Shown piece after piece: positions 26,501-34,116 of a DNA stretch of 64,000 nt. A model generated the notes under the pieces. It made no database searches and was not told the origin of the DNA. It saw only the letters and a program-made list of their open reading frames with translations. This DNA comes from Saccharicrinis sp963677245 (lineage in GTDB: Bacteria > Bacteroidota > Bacteroidia > Bacteroidales > Marinilabiliaceae), in contig OY781921.1 in assembly GCA_963677245.1 (NCBI GenBank), positions 1,178,001-1,242,000 of the forward strand, written 5' to 3'. The translations under genes and the position numbers were made by a program. Each line of letters opens with the position of its first letter. Position 1 is the first letter of the stretch.

Positions 26501-27901
26501 TTACAATCCTTTTCCCGGATGCATTTCTTTGGCCTCATCCCAGGATAAAATGGCATTAATAATCGTCGCTGCAATATTACTTCCTCCCTTACAACCACTT
26601 ACGATAACATGAGGAATTTGAGCACAACCATATTGCAGTTGCCATTTAGATTCCTGCACGTTGACAAAACCAACCGGAGCTGCAATTACCCCAACTGGAT
26701 TTGCTTTCTCCTTTCGAATATGTTTTACTAGTTCCATTAATGCTGTGGGAGCATTACCAAAAACAAACAATGCTTCCGGGTGCTCTTCTACTGCCAGCTG
26801 AATACCTGCTTGCGTGCGAGTAATTCCTTTTTCTTCTGCTCTAATTTTTGTTCGCTCATCGTTCAGATAACATTTAATCTTCAAACCCAAGCTTTCTGCA
26901 ATGTTCTTTCGAATACCTTGCGTTACCATATTTACATCGGTAATAATTACAGGTGGATTTCCTGAATAAAATGCTTGATGCAAACGGCTAATGACATCTT
27001 GAGATAAAGCCAAAGTATCTGCCATGCCAAAGTCTGCCGTTGTATGAATCGCATGTAAAGCCACCCAAAGATGGTCGAGTGCGTAATTTTCTACATTCAA
27101 CTGATCTAGGATTGACTGAAAACTTTTATTCATAATTTGGCGGCCAATCTGATCTTTATGCTGATTTTTGTTTTGATAGTAACCTCTTGGTGTTATCACT
27201 TTATTTTGAAAGCCAAAAGATTGAGAATTACCAATAATCACTACTGTAAACATATCCACCACATTTACATCAAAATCCCGTAAAGTGGTAATACTAATCG
27301 CTTCTTCCTCTCGTCCTACCTGACGAGCAATACCTACTGGTGTATCCGGAGAACGGTGCTCCAGGAAAATATGTCGAAGCCGTTCCAATTGCCAAAAACG
27401 CTCATTGCTTTTAGGATTATAAACAGCTGTTACAAAATCGGCTGAGGCTGCTGCCTGAATTCTTTTTTCAATGGTGTTCCAAGAGGTTAACAAGTCCGAC
27501 AAAGAAATGGAACAGAAATCATGTGCCAGTGGAGCCCCTAACTTTGCCGCAGCCGCCATCATGGCGCTAATACCAGGAACAACTTCAATAGAGGTATCGG
27601 CTTTTTCTTCTACTTTCATTTCCCAAAGTAAAGATGCCATTCCATAAACGCCGGAATCGCCACTACTGATAACAGCCACCGTTTTTCCCTCTTTCGCCAA
27701 ACGAAATGCCTCCTCAGCTCTATCTCGTTCTTTCTTCATTCCGGTATCATAAGTTTCTTTGTCGTTAATTAAATGCGCAATTAAACCCATGTAATATTTA
27801 TAACCAATAATGATCTCTGATTCTTCGATGGCTTTTTGGGCTTGAGGAGTAATATAATCATCTCCTCCTGGACCTATCCCAATGCTATATATTTTGTTCA
27901 T
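26501..27901 (-). CDS. cbiHC: Fused precorrin-3B C17-methyltransferase (CbiH/CobJ) and precorrin-8X methylmutase (CbiC)
   Basis: A 466-aa fusion. Residues 1-243 are CbiH/CobJ (YSIGIGPGGDDYITPQAQKA; ISSGDSGVYGMASLLWEM; TAVYNPKSNERFWQL), the ring-contraction C17-methyltransferase. Residues about 252-466 are CbiC (LHAIHTTADFGMAD with the catalytic His; GKGL end preceded by IPHVIVSGCKGGSNIAATI), which moves the C11 methyl to C12. Unlike the CbiGF and CbiJD fusions, these two steps are not adjacent in the pathway. The gene lies 17 bp after cbiL. Confidence 0.94.
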   Translation of the reverse strand: MNKIYSIGIGPGGDDYITPQAQKAIEESEIIIGYKYYMGLIAHLINDKETYDTGMKKERDRAEEAFRLAKEGKTVAVISSGDSGVYGMASLLWEMKVEEKADTSIEVVPGISAMMAAAAKLGAPLAHDFCSISLSDLLTSWNTIEKRIQAAASADFVTAVYNPKSNERFWQLERLRHIFLEHRSPDTPVGIARQVGREEEAISITTLRDFDVNVVDMFTVVIIGNSQSFGFQNKVITPRGYYQNKNQHKDQIGRQIMNKSFQSILDQLNVENYALDHLWVALHAIHTTADFGMADTLALSQDVISRLHQAFYSGNPPVIITDVNMVTQGIRKNIAESLGLKIKCYLNDERTKIRAEEKGITRTQAGIQLAVEEHPEALFVFGNAPTALMELVKHIRKEKANPVGVIAAPVGFVNVQESKWQLQYGCAQIPHVIVSGCKGGSNIAATIINAILSWDEAKEMHPGKGL

Positions 27902-27918
27902 TCTATTTTAAATAGTTT

Positions 27919-28632
27919 TTATTCTACTCCAGGAAATATGATTAATGCGAAATATGGAATACTTCTATCTTTTAAATCTGCAACATCACTGGTTATAAAC
28001 TCATCCACCGTTCCTGTCTTTTCTACATAAATAAATTCTCTTTCAACTGAACTCAAAAATTCAAACCAGCCATTGAGTACTTTCATTTTCATCACAACTA
28101 AAGCTTGTTTTTCATTTAAACGAGACTTTATATCCTCAAAAGTTTTAGGTAAAGCGAGAGTCGTAAAATGTCGATCTCCTTCTACAATGGGAAAACCACT
28201 TTGGGCTCCACCAGCTATAAATGCAGGTACTCCGGGAATAGCATTTACAGCGATTTCATCTTTTTTTGCTAATTTCATGATATAACCAAAAGTGCTGTAA
28301 AACCCTAAATCACCCTCGGTTACCATTACTACTTTTAATCCTTCCTGTGCATCACGCTTAAGTTTCTCATAAGCCTGCTGATAAAAAACAGCCCTGTTTT
28401 TTCCGGTCATCGGAAAATGCAAGGGCCTACAAGGCGCATTCAGTTGATAACTATCCAATATATTTTTGGAAAAACTTTGAATTCCGTTCTTATCAATTTT
28501 GCTGGCCGCATAGTATATAACATCGGCATTTTGCAATGCTTTTAATCCCTTTACGGTGATTAGCTCAGGATCTCCTGGTCCTAATGCTACGCCGGTAAAA
28601 CCTATTTTAATTGCTACTTCTGACATTTCCAT
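27919..28632 (-). CDS. cbiL: Cobalt-factor II/precorrin-2 C20-methyltransferase
   Basis: A 237-aa SAM-dependent tetrapyrrole methylase. Motifs are GVALGPGDPELITVKGLKAL near the N-terminus, CRPLHFPMTG, VTEGDLGFYSTFGYIMK and NAIPGVPAFIAGGA. It methylates C20 after cobalt insertion. The start is one base away from the cbiA stop, so translational coupling is likely. The length is normal. Confidence 0.94.
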   Translation of the reverse strand: MEMSEVAIKIGFTGVALGPGDPELITVKGLKALQNADVIYYAASKIDKNGIQSFSKNILDSYQLNAPCRPLHFPMTGKNRAVFYQQAYEKLKRDAQEGLKVVMVTEGDLGFYSTFGYIMKLAKKDEIAVNAIPGVPAFIAGGAQSGFPIVEGDRHFTTLALPKTFEDIKSRLNEKQALVVMKMKVLNGWFEFLSSVEREFIYVEKTGTVDEFITSDVADLKDRSIPYFALIIFPGVE

Positions 28633-28633
28633 C

Positions 28634-29965
28634 CTATATCTTTTTTAAAAAGGACTCCATTTTTTCTGATTGCCCCAAATACAAATGCATATAAGAAGAC
28701 CAAACTCCTTGTTTGCGAAATACCGGCATGTCAATTTCTCTTCCCCTGGCAGAAAAAGCCTTGCAAGAATCATCTGCTCCACTGGTTTCTACAAGTATTG
28801 AATAATGAAACTCATGACCAAAATAGCTTTCACCATTGACCTGTAATTTTCTGTAACCTAAGGTTAGCTTTGTATCTTTTGAGGATGTTTTATAATCAAA
28901 TATTCCACACATTGAGAGCTCACTATCATCATCTGTAAACAGTGATTTTCCTAAATACATCATCCCTCCACATTCTGCGATTAAACGGCCTCCATTATCT
29001 GAAAATGTTTTAATGGCATTCATCATTTCTGTGTTTTGAGATAATTCTTTTGCATAAAGCTCAGGATATCCACCAGGCAACCATACTACATCTGCTTTAG
29101 GAAGTTCTGCATCCCGCAAAGGACTAAAAAACAAAACCTCACCTATTTCAGTCAGAGCCTCCAAGTTTGCCGGATACATAAAATTAAAAGCCTCATCATT
29201 TGCTACGGCAATGGTTTTAGTTTCACTTTTTCGAATTTGCACTTGAGGAGGAAACATTGAAATCTTTTTCGTGCAATTCTCCATTAAATAATCAATAGCC
29301 ACATGTTTATTAAGTAATTCTGCAGCGAGCTTTACCGATTTATTCGAATCCTGATCTTGCGGCATATGCAAGCCTAAATGGCGCGACTCCAGAACTAAAT
29401 CCTTATTTTTGGGCAGAAAGCCTAAAGACTCAATACCAACATCATCTGCTGCTTCTTTTAAAAATTTGTAATGCGATTCACCACTCACTTTATTAAAAAT
29501 AACACCAGCCAACTTTAATCGGCTATCAAAATGCTTAAAACCATACAAAAGCGGCGCAATAGAATAAGCCACAGAAGAAGCATCTACCACTAACACAACA
29601 GGAATATCTAATAGTCTGGCTATTTCGGCAGAACTACCTTTATCTTTCACTGCTCCATCAAACAAGCCCATAACTCCTTCTACTATGGCAACATCGGATT
29701 TGCATGCATGCTTGTTAAAGATTTCCTGCATATGATCTTCATCCATCATCCAAGTATCCAAATTGTAGGATGGATTACCAGTAACTTGCTGATGATGCAT
29801 CGGATCAATATAATCCGGTCCGCATTTAAAAGCCTGCACCTGCATTCCCCTTTTGCGTAAAGCTTCCATCAGGCCTAAACTGACGATGGTTTTGCCGCTA
29901 TTACTTTTAGGAGCAGCGATTAAGAACGCAGTTTTATTTATATTTTCCATTGCTTCCGTTTTCAA
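28634..29965 (-). CDS. cbiA: Cobyrinate a,c-diamide synthase
   Basis: A 443-aa ATP- and glutamine-dependent amidase. The N-terminal synthetase part has the P-loop-like AAPKSNSGKTIVSLGLMEAL and VEGVMGLFDG. The C-terminal class I glutamine amidotransferase part carries the Cys nucleophile in RLIAECGGMMYLGKSL and FGHEFHYS with the active His. It amidates the a and c acetates of cobyrinate. It overlaps the nitrilase-like gene upstream by four bases. Confidence 0.94.
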   Translation of the reverse strand: MKTEAMENINKTAFLIAAPKSNSGKTIVSLGLMEALRKRGMQVQAFKCGPDYIDPMHHQQVTGNPSYNLDTWMMDEDHMQEIFNKHACKSDVAIVEGVMGLFDGAVKDKGSSAEIARLLDIPVVLVVDASSVAYSIAPLLYGFKHFDSRLKLAGVIFNKVSGESHYKFLKEAADDVGIESLGFLPKNKDLVLESRHLGLHMPQDQDSNKSVKLAAELLNKHVAIDYLMENCTKKISMFPPQVQIRKSETKTIAVANDEAFNFMYPANLEALTEIGEVLFFSPLRDAELPKADVVWLPGGYPELYAKELSQNTEMMNAIKTFSDNGGRLIAECGGMMYLGKSLFTDDDSELSMCGIFDYKTSSKDTKLTLGYRKLQVNGESYFGHEFHYSILVETSGADDSCKAFSARGREIDMPVFRKQGVWSSYMHLYLGQSEKMESFLKKI

Positions 29966-30765
29966 AACTTTAGTTCAAATACCGTATTCCTGTATGTTGG
30001 AAAATGACTCATCCTGCTATGCTTAATTCTCAGAATATCTTTCCTATCAATTTCAGCCACACAATAATTAGATTCCCATCCATTACTTTGCGACACTATT
30101 TTTCCTCTTGGCGAAATGATCAAGGATGCACCTGCATAATTTTTACCACTAGGTGTTTTACCTGTTTGATTGCAAGCCATCACAAAACAGCAATTATCAT
30201 AAGCTCTGGTTTTTAAAAGCATGGCAAAACGTTCTGTCTTTTCATTTGGAGTTTCACGTGGCGAAGCAAATGCATATGCTAATAATTCAGCACCCTGATC
30301 CTGATACATCAGACTTAATTCTGGATAATGACTTTCTAAACAAAGATGTAGGCCTAAATTAAAAGTATCTACCGCAGTTAGTTCGAGCTGATTTCCCGGG
30401 ATATAATTCTTTAATTCATGTACCGACAAATGCGTTTTGTAATGCTCTCCAACTATTTCTCCTCCTAATAAAGTCAACTGAGCGATGGCCCATCCACCTT
30501 TTTGCGGCATCGGCAATCCAAGGGAAATATACATTTCTGAAAAATTTGCAGATAAGGATTTTACTGACTGAAGTGCATCTAAATGCAAACTTTCGTATGA
30601 TTTTAAAAGATGCTGCGAATTTAAATATCCGGAGACTCCCAACTCGGGAAATAAAGCATAGCGCACCTGCTTTTTCCGTAATTGTATGAGTAAACCTTCC
30701 ATTCTCTCTATATTTTGAGAAATTTGCAAAGGTTCTGACCAGCTATTTATGGCAGCTACTTTCAT
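29962..30765 (-). CDS. Nitrilase/carbon-nitrogen hydrolase family protein within the cobalamin operon
   Basis: A 267-aa protein of the C-N hydrolase superfamily with the full catalytic triad: Glu41 in LFPELGVSGY, Lys110 in GEHYKTHLS and Cys142 in GLHLCLESHYPE. It has no signal peptide and no amidotransferase partner domain. The gene overlaps cbiA and the btuD-like gene by four bases each, so it is a true member of the operon. Superfamily members hydrolyse or form amides and nitriles (omega-amidases, carbamoylases, glutaminase domains). A part in corrinoid side-chain amide chemistry or salvage is a possibility from context only; I know of no such assigned step. Confidence 0.85.
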   Translation of the reverse strand: MKVAAINSWSEPLQISQNIERMEGLLIQLRKKQVRYALFPELGVSGYLNSQHLLKSYESLHLDALQSVKSLSANFSEMYISLGLPMPQKGGWAIAQLTLLGGEIVGEHYKTHLSVHELKNYIPGNQLELTAVDTFNLGLHLCLESHYPELSLMYQDQGAELLAYAFASPRETPNEKTERFAMLLKTRAYDNCCFVMACNQTGKTPSGKNYAGASLIISPRGKIVSQSNGWESNYCVAEIDRKDILRIKHSRMSHFPTYRNTVFELKF

Positions 30766-31820
30766 GATGTTTGTGAGGATAAAAGAATTTCGTCGACTAA
30801 TATTTTATTCACATCTACCTTTTCAAGAATTACTTTTACCAGTTTCTCTACAGAATCAAAGTCACCCAGAACCTGTTCATTTTCCATTAACACATAAGGA
30901 GATGACATTTCATTTTTTATTTTGACCCAGATACCCAAAGGTTTCTGTTGCTGTTTTAATTGAATTCCCTTACGGGATAAAGCCCTTCTCAATAACACGT
31001 ATTCAAAGCCATGTCCCTGTACAGGTAAAACACCTTTATGTTGATATTTCACTCTGAACATCCCAGTTTTATTATCAAACTCTACACCTCCCTTGCTAAA
31101 CATATTCTGAAAAGCATTGGATAACAGCAAATCCTCGGGACTTCCACTACAAATAGCATCTTGTTGCAACAGCCATAATTTATCGGCCATTTGCAAAGCC
31201 AAATCTAAATCATGGGTCGACATTAAAATGGCCTTTTCTTTTTCTGAAGCCAATTGACGCAACAACTGCATTATTTCCACTCTCGCAGGCAAATCTAAAA
31301 ATGCAGTAGGTTCATCCAGCAAAATAAAAGGTGTATTCTGAGCCAAAGCCTTTGCTATGGTAGCTTTTTGTCTTTCGCCATCACTTAGTGTGCTTAATAA
31401 GTCATGTTTTTTGTGAGCTATTCCGCACATTTCAATCGACTGATTTATAATTTGCTTATCCTTTACCGACAACTTTCCCATGAACCCGGTAAAAGGACTT
31501 CTTCCATATGCCACCAATTCATACACCGAAGCATTGGGAACATTTATTTTTTCGGTTAAAACAATGGCAATTTGTTGTGCCATTTGTTTCTCATTCAGAT
31601 TTTTAATACCAGAACCATTTAGCATTAATTCTCCCTTAATGGGAGATAAAAAACCACTAATGGTTTTCATTAAAGTACTTTTACCTTTACCATTGGCTCC
31701 TAATAAACAAGTCATTTCCCCTTCTTTCAAACAGGCGTTCAGACTTTGTGCTACCACTTTAGCATTTGGTGATGCTTGATAGCCAATACTTAAATTCTTT
31801 ATTTCTATAATTGATGCCAT
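30762..31820 (-). CDS. btuD: ABC transporter ATP-binding protein, BtuD/FecE-like, with C-terminal extension
   Basis: A 352-aa ATPase. Walker A is LLGANGKGKSTLMK, the signature LSDGERQKATIAKAL, Walker B FILLDEPTAFLD, and the switch His in MSTHDLDLAL. Residues from about 258 to the end form an extra domain of about 95 residues (KYQHKGVLPVQGHGFEYVLL; DSVEKLVKVILE) not present in standard BtuD/FecE proteins of about 250 aa. Next to BtuC- and BtuF-like genes under a B12 riboswitch, a corrinoid importer is the natural reading; iron-siderophore or haem import is the alternative. Confidence 0.88.
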   Translation of the reverse strand: MASIIEIKNLSIGYQASPNAKVVAQSLNACLKEGEMTCLLGANGKGKSTLMKTISGFLSPIKGELMLNGSGIKNLNEKQMAQQIAIVLTEKINVPNASVYELVAYGRSPFTGFMGKLSVKDKQIINQSIEMCGIAHKKHDLLSTLSDGERQKATIAKALAQNTPFILLDEPTAFLDLPARVEIMQLLRQLASEKEKAILMSTHDLDLALQMADKLWLLQQDAICSGSPEDLLLSNAFQNMFSKGGVEFDNKTGMFRVKYQHKGVLPVQGHGFEYVLLRRALSRKGIQLKQQQKPLGIWVKIKNEMSSPYVLMENEQVLGDFDSVEKLVKVILEKVDVNKILVDEILLSSQTS

Positions 31821-31821
31821 A

Positions 31822-32889
31822 CTACTCCTCCCCGAATTGAGTTTTTCTTCGTTTCCAGATAACAGAAATAACTACAGGTGCACCAACAAATGCAGTAACC
31901 GAATTAATTGGCAAGGCACTATCAAAACCAGGAAGTCGTGCCATTAAACAGCAAAGTAGTGCCGTAGCCGAACCCAAAATCCCTGCATAAAAGATTAATG
32001 TGAAATGATTGGATGTTCGTGATATCATTTTAGCCATATGCGGGACCGCCATTCCAATAAATGCAATCGGTCCACAAAACGCCGTAACAATGGCTGTTAA
32101 TATACCAGAAACTAGTATAATTAATATACGAGCACGTTTTATTTTTAAACCCAAATTGAAAGCATAGTTATCTCCCAGCGATAATAAGTTTAAAGGTTTA
32201 GATAAAAACAAACAGCCTATGGAAGGAATGATTGTCAGCCATAAGAATAGTTGAGCTCGCCCTAATGATAAACTTGAAAAACTTCCCAAACCCCAAATCA
32301 CATAAGTATGCACATCCTCCTCCAAACTATAAAATTTCATAATCCCTAAAAGAGAATTACTCAAATAGCCAATCATAACACCTAATATCAATACCGCCAG
32401 ATTGCTACCAAACTTTTTAGATAATATCAGGATGACTGCCAGAATACCCAACGAACCAGAAAAAGCGGCAACCAACAGTGAAATATCCCCCATCATACCC
32501 AACTGGCTAAATGAAAAACCTAAAAACTGTCCCGCTACCAGAATGACAAAACCAACTCCCAAACTTGCTCCTGATGAAATTCCCAAAACAGAAGGGCCTG
32601 CTAATGGATTTCTAAACAAGGTTTGCATCAATAAACCCGCAATTCCCAAAGCTATTCCCGCTCCTGAGGCAACCATGGCTTGAGGCAGACGTGAACGCAT
32701 CATAATGTTAAACCACACTATATTTTCAACATCCTTACTGAATAAGATGGATACTACAGATTTAACCGGTATATGCACCGATCCAATCGCCAGGTTGAGC
32801 ACAAAAAGTGCCAGTAACAGCAAAATTCCCAACAGAATTTTAGCATATCCAGAATGGAAGCCAATATGATATAGTATGGATTTATTCAT
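31822..32889 (-). CDS. btuC: FecCD/BtuC-family permease (corrinoid importer)
   Basis: A 355-aa membrane protein with about nine or ten TM segments. The typical FecCD blocks are present: RLPQAMVASGAGIALGIAG, FRNPLAGPSVLGISSGASLG, and FCGPIAFIGMAVPHMAKM. It ends SVIWKRRKTQFGEE. It overlaps the btuF-like gene by eight bases and is one base from the ATPase gene, so the three form one importer. Substrate assignment rests on the B12 context. Confidence 0.9.
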   Translation of the reverse strand: MNKSILYHIGFHSGYAKILLGILLLLALFVLNLAIGSVHIPVKSVVSILFSKDVENIVWFNIMMRSRLPQAMVASGAGIALGIAGLLMQTLFRNPLAGPSVLGISSGASLGVGFVILVAGQFLGFSFSQLGMMGDISLLVAAFSGSLGILAVILILSKKFGSNLAVLILGVMIGYLSNSLLGIMKFYSLEEDVHTYVIWGLGSFSSLSLGRAQLFLWLTIIPSIGCLFLSKPLNLLSLGDNYAFNLGLKIKRARILIILVSGILTAIVTAFCGPIAFIGMAVPHMAKMISRTSNHFTLIFYAGILGSATALLCCLMARLPGFDSALPINSVTAFVGAPVVISVIWKRRKTQFGEE

Positions 32890-34006
32890 TTATCTTTTTC
32901 CAATAAACAGGTTGATGATTAGGTAATAAATCGGGATGAAAATGATGTATATAATCGGCCAGTAAAACATCCGGTTTTACGCTAGATTCTTCCCGATAAG
33001 GTATTTCACGCACATTACATAAAAGAATATTTCCTGTTTTAAAAGCTTTAAAATCGGCATAGCGCTCATCCTCAGCTTTCAACGCTTCTTTATTGAATCC
33101 TATTGGTGAACTTGTTAACAAGCGCCAGTAATCGGCATTCCAGGCCTGATTATATAGGCTTTCATAATCCATTGGCTCTGCAGCGGTATTATTATCTTTT
33201 ATTACATAATCGGCACCTGCATCTCTAAAATAATGCGCAAAAAAACTGTTTCCCCCAGCTACGTACCATGTTCCACCTTTCATTTTACCACTAAATACAG
33301 TAGGGCGTTTTTGAATGGAATCAGTGAGAGATTTTAAATGCTTGTAGTTGCTTTCTATCTGATTAAAAATACGATCTGCCTTTGGGCTGTCTCCGGTAAA
33401 AAGAGCCATCATCTTCATCCATTCGGCTCGGCCAAGTGGCGTATTCTCACCATAAGAAGCCATCGGAACCAAAGGTATTCCCAGGTTCTTTAGAGCATCA
33501 TATCCTCCGGTTTTAAAAGGCGAAACAAAAATGACATCCGGGTTTAGGTTAATAATGGTTTCTATATTAAAACTTCCTTCCTTTCCTACTTTGGCAATTT
33601 TTTTTGCAGTTACCTTTTCCTTTATTTTTTTATTAAAAAGATGCTTACTACTGTTGATGCCTACTATATTTTCAAGAGCATTCAATTCTATTAAATAAGC
33701 CAACTGCGTTGAACTCAGGCACACTATTCTTTTACAAGGAACCTTAATTTCATTGTTTTTTAAGGTTGCTTGATAATTTTGAGGACGCAAAACAAATTCA
33801 TCAACCACCTTACTATGAGTGTGTGTGTCATAAATACGCAATGTTTTAGAATGTTGAGTAGAATCAATACTAAAACCTTTTGCTGCATGCAGGTTGATGA
33901 CGTTCGACTGATCAGATTGTGATTGATGACCAGAGTCATAATTACACGCTACCACAGTTAGCATCAAAGAGAAATATATCGTGATTTTTAAGCACTCTCC
34001 ATTCAT
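32882..34006 (-). CDS. btuF: Periplasmic corrinoid-binding lipoprotein, BtuF-like
   Basis: A 374-aa substrate-binding protein. The signal peptide ends TVVAC with Cys21 as lipid anchor. The periplasmic binding domain shows IVCLSSTQLAYLIELNALEN, VGKEGSFNIETIINLNPDVIF and GENTPLGRAEWMKMMALF, as in FepB/BtuF-type cluster A proteins. It lies between the TonB receptor and the permease. Corrinoid binding is inferred from the operon and riboswitch. Confidence 0.87.
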   Translation of the reverse strand: MNGECLKITIYFSLMLTVVACNYDSGHQSQSDQSNVINLHAAKGFSIDSTQHSKTLRIYDTHTHSKVVDEFVLRPQNYQATLKNNEIKVPCKRIVCLSSTQLAYLIELNALENIVGINSSKHLFNKKIKEKVTAKKIAKVGKEGSFNIETIINLNPDVIFVSPFKTGGYDALKNLGIPLVPMASYGENTPLGRAEWMKMMALFTGDSPKADRIFNQIESNYKHLKSLTDSIQKRPTVFSGKMKGGTWYVAGGNSFFAHYFRDAGADYVIKDNNTAAEPMDYESLYNQAWNADYWRLLTSSPIGFNKEALKAEDERYADFKAFKTGNILLCNVREIPYREESSVKPDVLLADYIHHFHPDLLPNHQPVYWKKINE

Positions 34007-34039
34007 AAATTGGAATCATTGATAATTAAATGCACTGCA

Positions 34040-34074
34040 CACCCTGCAAAAAAACAGTTATACAAAACAGGGTG
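34040..34074 (-). other. Intercistronic inverted repeat between btuB-like and btuF-like genes
   Basis: A 7-bp stem CACCCTG / CAGGGTG with a 21-nt A-rich loop in the 110-bp gap. No T-run follows, so it is more likely an mRNA-processing or stabilising hairpin than a terminator. Confidence 0.35.
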
Positions 34075-34116
34075 CGACAGCGTATTCAATCGAGTTATAC
34101 AGATATTAGCTATTTT

